Part shown: in pieces, positions 8,315 through 16,619 of the stretch
Numbering within the stretch: the stretch's first letter is position 1
Layout of the letters: each line of letters begins with the position of its first letter
From: CPC320 sp002336405
GTDB lineage: Bacteria; Pseudomonadota; Alphaproteobacteria; Rhodobacterales; Rhodobacteraceae
Assembly: GCA_949372595.1 (NCBI GenBank)
Contig: CASIAN010000042.1
Location: 10,052 to 74,051, forward strand
Length of the DNA: 64,000 bases
Direction: 5' to 3'
Translations under genes and position numbers: made by a program
Notes under the pieces: generated by a model
The model's database searches: none
What the model was told of the DNA's origin: nothing
The model's input: the letters and a program-made list of their open reading frames with translations, nothing else

Positions 8315-9508
8315 ATGACGGTCATTTCAGATTTACCGGAAATTGATTTTTCCGCGCCTCACTATCGCAAAGCACCGCTGTCAACGCTGGCGGGTTATGC
8401 GAAACAATTCAAACTTGCGCGTTCGGGGCGCGGTGTTGAAATCTTGGATTATGATCTGTGCCGCGACGCCATTGTTAACCGTCGTTTTGGCACTGCGCAT
8501 CCTGGATTGATGGCGCTGCTCGGCATGCCAGAAGGCCCGGCATTGCACTATAAGCGTCATTCAATTTCGTTTCACAATCGCGGCGAGAAGCGGCGTCGCC
8601 TGAGGGTGCCGCTTACCACTTTGATGGGCCCCAAAAGATCAGAACAGTTTCGCACAGGTATCAGGCAAGTAGTTCACGAGACGCTTGCAAGCCTGCCGCG
8701 CGACAGGCCGATTGATATTATTGCGGCGCTGTGTGATCCTATCCCCAGCCGAGTGTATTGCTATTGGGTTGATGCCCCGATGGCCGATGCTGAATTTATC
8801 GCGCGCAGCTCGCATGTTGTGCAGCAGGTGCACAGCCGTAACCCCGAGACCACGCAGGCGGTTACAGAGAGTTTCGAGGCACTTTTAGGGTATGTTGACC
8901 GCCGTATTGCAGCCGTCCGTCAAACCCCTAATGACAGCCTTTTGTCACAATTGATCCGCGCCACCAAAACCGGGCAGCTGACCGAAGACGACTTGCGCAA
9001 TTGGGTTGTCAAACTGGCTGAGGCAAACACGGATAATTCGTCACATCAAATCGCCATTGCGGTGATTGAATTGGCCTCACGTCCAGAGATTTGGGCGATG
9101 CTTGGGCGCAACCCTTCCTTGGTGCCGCAGGCGCTTCGCGAGGTCATGCGCTATCATCCCAGATCGTTGTCAACCTCGCGCGAAGCACTTGAAGATGTCG
9201 ACCTAGAGGGCGTTTCTATCCCGAAAGGTACAGTAGTTTTTGCAAATATTGCTGCCGCGCATTGGAACGCGCATTATTTTCCAGCCCCTAATCAGTTTGA
9301 CATCAACCGACCTGACAAACCCGCGCATCTTAATTTTGGTGGTGGGGTATTCTCTTGTATCGGGCGGTTTGCAGTCACGATCGAGATCGAGGAAGTGATT
9401 GCCCATATGGCGGCGCATTTCCCGGCGCTCAAGATCACCAAATCGGTTTTTGCGCACTCTGCGATGTTTACATCTGTCACCGCATTAGAGGCTGTATTGG
9501 ACGGATAA
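8315..9508 (+). CDS. Cytochrome P450
   Basis: Haem-thiolate monooxygenase of 397 aa, the standard size of a soluble bacterial P450. The start chosen is the ATG at 8315 (MTVISDLPEIDF); the frame is open into the preceding repeats but that part is arginine-rich and unlike P450s. The K-helix ExxR is at Glu276-Arg279 (EVMR). The haem-binding loop FGGGVFSCIG places the axial Cys at 348; a Phe replaces the usual His two residues before the Cys. The I-helix reads EANTDNSSHQ rather than the canonical AGxDT, which could alter proton delivery. No ferredoxin or reductase gene is adjacent, so electron partners must be elsewhere. Likely co-transcribed with the dioxygenase. Confidence 0.9.
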   Translation: MTVISDLPEIDFSAPHYRKAPLSTLAGYAKQFKLARSGRGVEILDYDLCRDAIVNRRFGTAHPGLMALLGMPEGPALHYKRHSISFHNRGEKRRRLRVPLTTLMGPKRSEQFRTGIRQVVHETLASLPRDRPIDIIAALCDPIPSRVYCYWVDAPMADAEFIARSSHVVQQVHSRNPETTQAVTESFEALLGYVDRRIAAVRQTPNDSLLSQLIRATKTGQLTEDDLRNWVVKLAEANTDNSSHQIAIAVIELASRPEIWAMLGRNPSLVPQALREVMRYHPRSLSTSREALEDVDLEGVSIPKGTVVFANIAAAHWNAHYFPAPNQFDINRPDKPAHLNFGGGVFSCIGRFAVTIEIEEVIAHMAAHFPALKITKSVFAHSAMFTSVTALEAVLDG

Positions 9509-9509
9509 A

Positions 9510-9577
9510 TTATTAGGCCCAGTATATTATTAGGCCCAGTAAATTAGTCGGCTCAGTAAATTAGTCGGCCCGGTGTC
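9510..9577. repeat. Four tandem copies of a 17-bp repeat
   Basis: Units at 9510-9526, 9527-9543, 9544-9560 and 9561-9577. The first two are nearly identical (TTATTAGGCCCAGTA core); the last two share TTAGTCGGCYCRGT. The array starts directly after the P450 stop codon and is non-coding. Confidence 0.85.
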
Positions 9578-9717
9578 TGTAATGTCTCAGCCCAATTTTG
9601 CAAAATGGTCTTATAGCGCAAATTTCTTTGCAGCGGCACTGGCATGTGATGTGACCGGCTGTTGGCCGGCGTCAGGTGTCGCTTTTCAGGCCAAAATTGG
9701 TGGTATTGGGACTTAAG

Positions 9718-10806
9718 TTAGACCAGCATTCCGCGTGCTGCGACGGGGATCACGTCAACGATTTCACCGCGGCGCACCGCCACCAATTGATCGACCATAT
9801 TGACCGCCACGCAGACATGATTTGGGATGACGCGGACAATATCGCCAATCGCAGGCTTGTGGTCGCATTTGGAAAGATCGAGAAACCCGTGTTCTTCGGC
9901 AAATTTATGGATGCGCGCTTTGGGGTGCTCAAGGATCATTCCAAATCCGTCCAAACCTCCGCTGTCTGAGGTCAATGTCTTTGAGCCGGCATCCAGAATG
10001 CCACGCTCTGGTCCGCTGCGGCTGACGACGCTAGTGAAAACTTGGAACGCGCAGTCCTCAAGCGTTGCCACACCGGCCTTTATCATCATACGATCGTTGA
10101 AAATGCATGTGCCGGCACGATGTTCGGTTGCACCTTTCAGACTCCCGATATGAGCAAAGTTTGGGGTGCCTCCGGTCGAGACAATTTTGGCAGACAGTCC
10201 AAGATCGCTGAGGCCGGCCGCAGTGTTGTCAAAGAAAAGCTGAGTGCGTGGCCAGCCATCAAGAGAGGGGTAAAACAACAGGCCAGCAAAATTCAGATAC
10301 GGGTCATCGCGGATGATCCGGGCCAGCGCCAAGGCTTGTTGCGGTGTCTCAACGCCTGCACGCTTTTGTCCGGTATCACATTCTATCAGTACATCCATGG
10401 GCCGGCCGGCTTGATCCGCAGCCTTTGAATACGCGCTCAGAGACACAGTATTGTCGGCGCAAACCTTAAGTGGAAGATGGCTTTGCAATGCGGCTAAGCG
10501 ACCGGAGCGCGCTGCACCTAAAAGGTTGGTTGCGATTATGATATCGGTGATGCCCGCATTTGCCATCACCTCGGCCTCCCCCAGCTTTTGGCAGGTGATG
10601 CCTAGCGCGCCTGCCTTGATCTGCAGATTGGCCAGCATGGGGGATTTATGGGTCTTGATATGGGGTCGGTTGGCCAGCCCGACAGCATCGCAGCGTTCTT
10701 GGGCTTTCACAATGTTGCGAGCGACCAAATCGAGATCGATCACCGCACAGGGTGTGCCAAATCTCTCGATGATTGCCGTCTTGAGGGTGGTCATGTCTTT
10801 CGTCAT
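9718..10806 (-). CDS. D-threonine aldolase / D-serine dehydratase-like PLP enzyme
   Basis: Fold-type III (alanine-racemase-like) PLP enzyme of 362 aa acting on D-configured or beta-hydroxy amino acids. The start is the ATG at 10806, with AAAGG 7-8 bases upstream. The PLP lysine is Lys51 in RPHIKTHK. Near the C-terminus, PNHVC gives His330-x-Cys332, the zinc/metal-binding pair that separates the DSD1/D-threonine aldolase group from alanine racemases. Divergently transcribed from a class I aminotransferase across a 388-bp region. Whether it cleaves (aldolase) or deaminates (dehydratase) cannot be settled by eye. Confidence 0.88.
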   Translation of the reverse strand: MTKDMTTLKTAIIERFGTPCAVIDLDLVARNIVKAQERCDAVGLANRPHIKTHKSPMLANLQIKAGALGITCQKLGEAEVMANAGITDIIIATNLLGAARSGRLAALQSHLPLKVCADNTVSLSAYSKAADQAGRPMDVLIECDTGQKRAGVETPQQALALARIIRDDPYLNFAGLLFYPSLDGWPRTQLFFDNTAAGLSDLGLSAKIVSTGGTPNFAHIGSLKGATEHRAGTCIFNDRMMIKAGVATLEDCAFQVFTSVVSRSGPERGILDAGSKTLTSDSGGLDGFGMILEHPKARIHKFAEEHGFLDLSKCDHKPAIGDIVRVIPNHVCVAVNMVDQLVAVRRGEIVDVIPVAARGMLV

Positions 10807-11194
10807 TTTCAACCTTTTTTATTTGCCTGTGCTGCGGGACGGGGCTTGCCCGGGGTAAATCGGCGCCCTCAAAAGGGGCGCATGATGGTGTGAACTTGTT
10901 AATGCTTGGCCTATTTAGTGCATTTCTACAATGTTCCTGTGAAGCCACTGCGCCATAGGTTGATTGCCTGCGCACGCTTATCACAGGGCAGCCGACGTTT
11001 GATGACGACCTTTTCCAATTGCTTGCACCGTGATTTCATTGACAGTCTGGACCATTTTCGACATCCACATGGCTGTTAGCTGTTCGCAATCGTTGTGCTG
11101 CGGTCCCGCAACTTTCACCTCTCTGAGGTGCAGTGCTGTGACATTGGTGTATCGGTCTATTTATTTGTCGCCAAAGCGTGATTGGGGAGAAACC
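10807..11194. other. Divergent intergenic region, 388 bp
   Basis: Lies between the minus-strand PLP enzyme and the plus-strand aminotransferase and should hold both promoters. A GCGCCC/GGGCGC hairpin is visible at about 10863-10880. A TTGACA box occurs at 11039-11044 without a convincing -10. No gene seen. Confidence 0.4.
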
Positions 11195-12367
11195 ATGTCA
11201 CATTTACAGTTTGCCAAGGGAATTTCCAGACTGGGAACCGAATCCGCCTTCGTGGTTCTCTCGCGGGCGCAAAAGCTTGCCGCCGAGGGGCATGACATCA
11301 TCAATCTAGGCATTGGTCAGCCGGATTTTAGGACCCCTGAGCACATTGTTCAGGCGGGTATTCAGGCGTTGAAAGACGGCCATCATGGGTATACGCCAGC
11401 CAATGGTTTGCCGCAACTGCGCGAGGCTGTGGCGCAAGACCTGCACCACCGGCATGGCGCAACGGTTAATCCCGACAATGTGATTGTGGTTCCGGGTGGT
11501 AAGCCGACCATGTTTTTTGCGGTGTTGATGTTTGGGGAGCCGGGGGTTGAAATCATGTATCCCAACCCCGGTTTTCCGATTTACGAATCCGTCATTCAAT
11601 ACAGTGGTGCGACGCCGGTTCCGATTGCGCTGCGCGAAGAGAACGGTTTTGCCTTTGACGCGGCAACGGTTCTGTCACAAATTACCGATCGTACGCGGCT
11701 AATTATTATGAACAGTCCGGCCAATCCAACTGGCGGGGTCACGCCAAAGGCCGAAATTGACAAGCTTGTGGCAGGACTGGCCGCGCACCCGCGAGTGGCG
11801 CTTTTATCGGACGAGATTTACAGCCAGATGCTTTATGATGGCCGCGCGCATGTCAGCCTGCTCAGCTATCCCGAAATTCGGGACCGTCTGATTGTTCTGG
11901 ACGGTTGGTCGAAAACCTATGCAATGACCGGCTGGCGCATGGGTTATGCAGTTTGGCCGGACGCCATGGTTGATCCGGTGACCCGCCTGTGCATCAATGA
12001 CCATTCTTGTGTGAACGCTGCAGCGCAGTTTGCTGGACTTGCGGCTTTGACTGGACCCAAGGATGCCGTGGTTGAGATGGTAAGCCAGTTTGACAGCCGG
12101 CGCCGGGTGATTGTTGAGGCTTTGAATGATCTGCCGGGCGTGCGCTGTACAGATGCAGCGGGCGCATTTTACGCTTTTCCTAATATTTCCAGCACTGGTC
12201 TGAGTGCGAAAGAGGCGCAGGATCTGTTTTTAGATCAAGCCGGTGTTGCCACGGTTGCCGGCACTAGTTTTGGGGTGCACGGCGAAGGCTTTGTGCGGTT
12301 TTCTTATGCCAACAGTACCGAGAACATCTTGCGTGCTATCGACCGTATTCGCCCTTTGATCGGGTGA
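11195..12367 (+). CDS. Class I/II pyridoxal-phosphate aminotransferase
   Basis: Fold-type I aminotransferase of 390 aa, aspartate/aromatic group by overall motif pattern. The start is the ATG at 11195 after GGGGAGA. Recognisable elements are the LGIGQPDF substrate-loop motif near residue 35, NPTGG for cofactor contact, LSDEIY with the PLP-ring Asp, and the Schiff-base Lys240 in SKTYAMTGWR; an Arg in the C-terminal VRFSYA segment would bind the substrate carboxylate. The divergent D-amino-acid-type enzyme suggests a shared amino-acid theme, but no specific pathway can be assigned. Confidence 0.9.
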   Translation: MSHLQFAKGISRLGTESAFVVLSRAQKLAAEGHDIINLGIGQPDFRTPEHIVQAGIQALKDGHHGYTPANGLPQLREAVAQDLHHRHGATVNPDNVIVVPGGKPTMFFAVLMFGEPGVEIMYPNPGFPIYESVIQYSGATPVPIALREENGFAFDAATVLSQITDRTRLIIMNSPANPTGGVTPKAEIDKLVAGLAAHPRVALLSDEIYSQMLYDGRAHVSLLSYPEIRDRLIVLDGWSKTYAMTGWRMGYAVWPDAMVDPVTRLCINDHSCVNAAAQFAGLAALTGPKDAVVEMVSQFDSRRRVIVEALNDLPGVRCTDAAGAFYAFPNISSTGLSAKEAQDLFLDQAGVATVAGTSFGVHGEGFVRFSYANSTENILRAIDRIRPLIG

Positions 12368-12442
12368 GATACCAAGCATGTCCGGCTTGGAATGCCATTT
12401 AGAAATTGGAATTTCCATAAATTATTGACCCACAAATCTGGT

Positions 12443-12915
12443 TCATGCGGTGTCCTCGTCAATGATACATCGCTCGGATCTCGCATCAGAAAAGTGTTCG
12501 CGGCATGCGTCGACGAAATGCTGGACCAACTGGCGCGGTTGGGATTTGTCATACGCAATGGCCTGTGTCAAAGGTGTCAAAGGTGTCAGAGGGTCAGCAA
12601 TAGGAAGCCTAGCTAAAGTGCCGGCTTCAGAGCTTTGCTTAGTTAAGGGCTGCATATTGAGAATTGCACATCCATGGCCAGCGCTGGCAAGGCTGCGACC
12701 ATTTCCGTTGAACTGGCCAAGGCGGCAATGGAAAATGCCTTGGATTGGGTTGTGCAAAGCCCGCGGTAATAAGCTGCCGCAACGGGGCGGCTTAAGTCCA
12801 CCATAGGTTCGTTAGCGATCTGTGCCATGCTAACGCTTCTTTGATCTGCCAAGTGGTGCGATTTGAGCAAAACGCAGTAAGCTGGGGCCTCAATTGAAAC
12901 CTCAAAACTTATTAG
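12443..12915 (-). pseudogene. LysR-type regulator, C-terminal fragment (disrupted)
   Basis: Two minus-strand frames contain parts of a LysR substrate-binding domain. The first has APAYCVLLKSHHLADQRSVS, IANEPMVDLSRPVAAAYYRG and ASSTEMVAALPA. The second continues with GHGCAILNMQPL and ends AYDKSQPRQLVQHFVDACRE. The frame switches near 12660-12680. The N-terminal helix-turn-helix and linker are absent: the fragment is cut at about 12915 by an IS5-family element, whose transposase frame now runs straight into it (12643-13035, 130 aa chimera). A 9-bp unit is repeated three times at 12565-12591, expanding PLTPLTPLT. Not functional as a regulator. Confidence 0.75.
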
Positions 12916-13535
12916 GCTCAGGACACATAACCAAAATATAACGATTGCGGCGAGCATTATGGCTGAGAGAAATACTGTCGGGCTTCTGTCGTAGCGGGTT
13001 GCGACGCGTCTCCAGTCTTTGATTTTGCCGAACATGCGTTCGATACGTTTGCGGCGTTTGTAGCGCCTCTTATCGTATTTGATGGTCGTCTTGGGTGATT
13101 TTCGCCCAGCGATACAGGGACGAGTTCCCCATTCTATCAGGCCTTCTCAAAACCAGTCGGCGTCATATCCCCTATCTGCAAGTAACCAATCCGCCTCTGG
13201 TCGGCCGTGCATCAATGCAGCTGCACCAGTATAATCGCTGATTTGACCAGCCGTGATAAAGAAGCGGACAGGACGCCCGTTGCCTTCTGTAACTGCGTGG
13301 CGTTTTGTATTCATTCCACCTTTGGTCTGTCCTATCAGACGCCCACGCCCTCCTTTTTTACTCTCAGGCGGGAAGTGTTTGCTCCCACGGTTTGATGGTG
13401 CGATCTGTTCTTTGGAATGGAAGGGAGCATTATGGGACAAGTCCTTCACGGCTGCGCCACGACCACGCACGCAACCAGAGCCACAATACAGCGATCCATT
13501 GGCTGACAGGGTTATGCGCAGCATGATCCCGAGAA
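12916..13535 (-). mobile_element. IS5-family insertion sequence, degenerate
   Basis: Minus-strand element carrying a broken IS5-family transposase. Ends are approximate: one end interrupts the LysR fragment near 12916, the other meets the IS481-type element near 13535. Clear terminal repeats were not found. Confidence 0.65.
12920..13524 (-). pseudogene. IS5-family transposase with nonsense codon
   Basis: The main block (13524 to 13147) has KKGGRGRLIGQTKGGMNTK, ISDYTGAAALM and WLLADRGYDADWF, diagnostic for this IS5 subgroup. A TGA follows directly after DADWF, where relatives have Arg, so CGA to TGA is likely. The same frame continues with GRKSPKTTIKYDKRRYKRR and, from 13035, MFGKIKDWRRVATRYDR, the usual C-terminal glutamate-region and tail. 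The N-terminal portion before the KKGG motif does not show the expected first catalytic region. Inactive by inspection. Confidence 0.75.
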
Positions 13536-14447
13536 GCGCAAGCTACAACCGTGGCGCTGAGCCGAGAACCCGGCATCAATGTCAAAACAGTCGCCAAGTG
13601 GCGTAAGCGCGAGACATTAAAAGATCGTAAGACCGGCCCGACGGAACCATCTCGACGGTTCTGAGCTCGTCTGAGGAGGCGATGATCGTGGCTTTTCAGC
13701 GCCATACACTTCTGCCGCTCGATGAGTGCCTACGCCCTTCAGCCGTCGATCCCAGATCTTACGCGCCCTTCACTGCATCGTTGTCTACAACGGCATGGGA
13801 TTTCCCGACTGCCAGATATGGAAGGCGACAAGCCCAACAGACAGAAGTTCAAAAGATATCCCATCGGCTATTTCCATATCGACATTGCCGAACTGCGCAT
13901 AAATGAAGGTAAGCTTTATCTCTTTGTCGCCATTGACCGAACCAGTAAGTTTGCGGTGGCACTGCTTGTAGATAAAGCAAACCGCAAAACGGCCTGAGAG
14001 TTTCTAGAGACTGTGCTCGAAGCCGTGCCCTATGAAATCCACACAATCCTAACAGACAACGCCATCCAGTTTTGTGAGCAGCCGCGCGATCGCAACACGC
14101 CTTACTCCCGGCCCATGCGGTTTGATATGATCTGCGCGGCAAACGAGATCGAGCATCGCCTAACCCAGCCAAACCATCCATGGACCAACGGGCAAGTCGA
14201 ACGGACGGACCGCACGATTAAGGACGCAACCGTGAAGCGGTGTCACTACGATAGTCACGATCAGCTTCGCAACCATCTCAGCGACTTTTTTAATGCCTAC
14301 AATTATGCACGCCGTCTCAAGACACTCAGCGGCCTGACCCCTTACGAATACATCTGCAAAATCTGGACTTCTGAGCCAGATCAATTCATCTTAAATCCGA
14401 TCCATCAGATGCCGGGACTGAACACCTATCAGAATATCCCAGCGTGA
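13536..14447 (+). pseudogene. IS481-family transposase, multiply disrupted
   Basis: Plus-strand IS481 transposase in pieces. The N-terminal helix-turn-helix (INVKTVAKWRKRETLKDRK, about 13575-13635) is followed by frame changes near 13640 and 13725, then a long block from about 13720 with SLHRCLQRHGISRLPDMEGD and HIDIAEL (first Asp). A TGA at 13996-13998 sits where relatives have Trp (KTAxEFLE). The rest (ILTDNAIQF, second Asp; NGQVERTDRTIKD, Glu; LKTLSGLTPYEYICKIW) is intact to 14447. At least two indels and one nonsense change make it inactive. Confidence 0.8.
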
Positions 14448-14600
14448 CCGTCAAGGCCGCGTCACTGGCGCAAAAAAACATCGGAATTTATTCTGGATGC
14501 AGCAACGATTTAGACTGCTCAAGTGGCTTGACGCATTGTTGCGCAGCGCTTTCGAGCGCTGCCATGCCATACGCCAAACCGAGGCAATTATTCTGGTTGG

Positions 14601-15743
14601 TTATTCAGACGCGCAACGTGCCATGATATCTTTGCCAAGTTTTTCAATTAAGGCCGCAAAATCTAAAATTGCCTCTTTGTGTATGATGAGACGTTGGCCA
14701 ATAGAATATTGAATATCCTGACTTCGTTTTACATAGTCCGCGTCCACAATGCCCTGCTGATGAGCCAACAGGTGTCTTTGCTGAAAGTAGATTGTCAACC
14801 GGCTCATAGCCTCTTTTCCGAGAATAGTTTTATAACTCACGCCTAGCTGGGCCTCCCACAATCCAGACCCTTCGTCCAAGCGCTGAAATGCGTTGCGCTT
14901 GGCAGACTGACCAGTACGCCGCTCATAGAGCTGTTCAGACAGCCTTTGAAAAGACATTACGGAATCTTGCATGGCTTTTTCCAGAAACGCTTGCTCCATG
15001 ACCTGCGCCTCATCTGGCTCAAAACTCTTTCGAAGCTCATCGCCAACCCCTGCGGTTATCCGAATGGATTTAAGGGTCTGCACAAACGTATGACTTGCTG
15101 AGTTCTGTCCGCAACTTGGACAAAAATATGCAGCACCGACATATGAATAACGGCACTTACAATATTCGCAGGTCGTTTTTAGTCTCATGGGGTCTGCTGC
15201 CTTCAACGGTAGCAAAACAGTGTGGCGACCGCCCTTAAGATTCAAGGTTATGCTAAAAAATGAGTTTCGATTGGCACGGCGCTTGGACACCGCTTCATCT
15301 GCCCGGATTGCCGCATTAAGTTTGTTCATGACGTGATTTTGTGCGTACTCTTTGGCTGCTTTCATCTGTTCCGTGGTAAGCCAAGCATCCGCTTTCTCTG
15401 CATGGCGGCAAGAAGGGCAAAAAATCTCTTCATCACGTAAAATGTTTTTATAATCCTCTTCCGATACCTTGAATTGGAATAAGCATTTTTCTGATGGGCA
15501 TTCTTTATCAAGAAACCCATCGGCATCAGCCTCAATAGGCACGGTGATTTCTTTAGTTTTTTGATAAGTCACGTAATTGACGTTGCAGGTGTTCAAACAT
15601 GTTTTATCCTTTAAATCATTTCTATCAATGTCACTCGCGGGCGCCTGCACAAGTCTACCTTTTGATACGACGTTGGCTGATAAATTTTCAAACGTCAGAT
15701 TGCAGTCTGGCCCGACTTGAGTCGGTTTGTCAGGGCTGGTCAT
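14601..15743 (-). CDS. Uncharacterised protein: two zinc ribbons + HEPN-like C-terminus
   Basis: Intact 380-aa protein that I cannot assign to a named family. Two four-cysteine clusters look like zinc ribbons: Cys82/Cys87 with Cys109/Cys112 (CPSEKC ... CPSC) and Cys192/Cys195 with Cys208/Cys211 (CEYC ... CPSCG). The last 140 residues are predicted mostly helical and contain QRHLLAHQQGIVD. Arg323-x4-His328 matches the RxxxxH motif that marks HEPN nucleases and related toxins or defence proteins. The start is the ATG at 15743; no good ribosome-binding site precedes it. No partner gene is adjacent: an IS481 remnant lies downstream and a decayed segment upstream. A nucleic-acid-targeting defence or toxin role is inference from the motif and island setting. 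Confidence 0.7.
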   Translation of the reverse strand: MTSPDKPTQVGPDCNLTFENLSANVVSKGRLVQAPASDIDRNDLKDKTCLNTCNVNYVTYQKTKEITVPIEADADGFLDKECPSEKCLFQFKVSEEDYKNILRDEEIFCPSCRHAEKADAWLTTEQMKAAKEYAQNHVMNKLNAAIRADEAVSKRRANRNSFFSITLNLKGGRHTVLLPLKAADPMRLKTTCEYCKCRYSYVGAAYFCPSCGQNSASHTFVQTLKSIRITAGVGDELRKSFEPDEAQVMEQAFLEKAMQDSVMSFQRLSEQLYERRTGQSAKRNAFQRLDEGSGLWEAQLGVSYKTILGKEAMSRLTIYFQQRHLLAHQQGIVDADYVKRSQDIQYSIGQRLIIHKEAILDFAALIEKLGKDIMARCASE

Positions 15744-16175
15744 CTAAAATATTTTTAGTTGAATGTGCAGCGAACCTACTCGCGTTCATCTGATTCAGCA
15801 AGCCAGCCATCGCGCCGGGTTTTCTTATGCCATGACGATAAAATTTAGCAAAATCACCAGGCGCATCGGGCACGTTATCGGGGTGCGGCGTCGCGGCGCG
15901 ATCCGCCCGAAAGGCCAGTATTCCAGCAATCGACGTCTATGAAGGATTGTGTGGAGATCTAAGCTGGTGGCAGCGTGCCTAACGCTGTTTTCGGCTCCCC
16001 AAAGATTACACGTGGTGCGCGCCGCAATTATAGCACTGATGTTGATATCTGGTTCGCAGGCGGGGGCTGAGGCAGGCTAAAGAATTAATTGTACCCTGAA
16101 TTATGGGAACCATGTTACACTGCACTCACGACATACGATCTTGTATGTCTTTATCAATATAGATTGGATTAATTT
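15744..16175. other. Intergenic, possible alpha/beta-hydrolase remnant
   Basis: No intact gene. On the minus strand, about 15726-15930 reads NVPDAPGDFAKFYRHGIRKP then GAMAGLLNQMNA. This resembles the end of an epoxide-hydrolase-type alpha/beta hydrolase, but the match is short and by eye. The other strand has a short frame ending DVDIWFAGGG near 16070 that I cannot name. Confidence 0.3.
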
Positions 16176-16526
16176 TTGGAACTTCCAAAATGGACGGAGC
16201 CTGCACTTTATGGCGCGGGGGCTGGTGCTATTGCCCTAGCAATCATTGGCTTTAACTGGGGTGGCTGGGTAACAGGCGGTACATCTGCAGAAATGTCCCA
16301 AAAATCATCAAGATTAGCTGTTGCAGAAGCTCTTATACCGTATTGTGTTGCTCTCTCAATATCTGACCCTTCATCAGTTGATATAATGAAAACATTGAAT
16401 GAAGCCACTTCTTACAAAAAACGTGGGATTTTGGAGAAAGCAGGGTGGGCAACCCCCTTAGGTGCCAGCGAACCAAACCGAGCCTTAGCAGAGTCTTGCT
16501 TAAATGCTATAGAAAACAAAACTTAA
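16176..16526 (+). CDS. Small conserved membrane-anchored protein
   Basis: Protein of 116 aa with one N-terminal membrane helix (about residues 11-32, AGAGAIALAIIGFNWGGW) and a soluble tail with two cysteines (Cys57 and Cys108). I recall similar small alphaproteobacterial proteins beginning MELPKW, of unknown function. Here that start codon is TTG (16176), with only a poor upstream AGATTGGATT. No ATG is available in frame nearby, so either TTG is used or expression is weak. It stands alone among insertion sequences. Function unknown. Confidence 0.65.
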   Translation: MELPKWTEPALYGAGAGAIALAIIGFNWGGWVTGGTSAEMSQKSSRLAVAEALIPYCVALSISDPSSVDIMKTLNEATSYKKRGILEKAGWATPLGASEPNRALAESCLNAIENKT

Positions 16527-16619
16527 GACGCACTCTACAGCTAAATGATTAAGCTCCTTGGCTGGTTGAATTAATCAGTCTGGGAGGGCATTCTTAAAAA
16601 CAGACACAGCCTACACTCT

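Noticed and set aside
9510..9577. CRISPR array suggested by the 17-bp tandem units
   Set aside because: The units are directly adjacent with no unique spacers, and no cas genes are present.
12372..12390. Terminator after the class I aminotransferase
   Set aside because: A 6-bp stem CCAAGC/GCTTGG exists but no T-run follows, so it was not listed as a feature.
3985..13998. Selenocysteine or reassigned TGA codons
   Set aside because: All affected genes are accessory or IS genes next to other damage; core genes use TGA normally as a stop and no SECIS-like element was seen.
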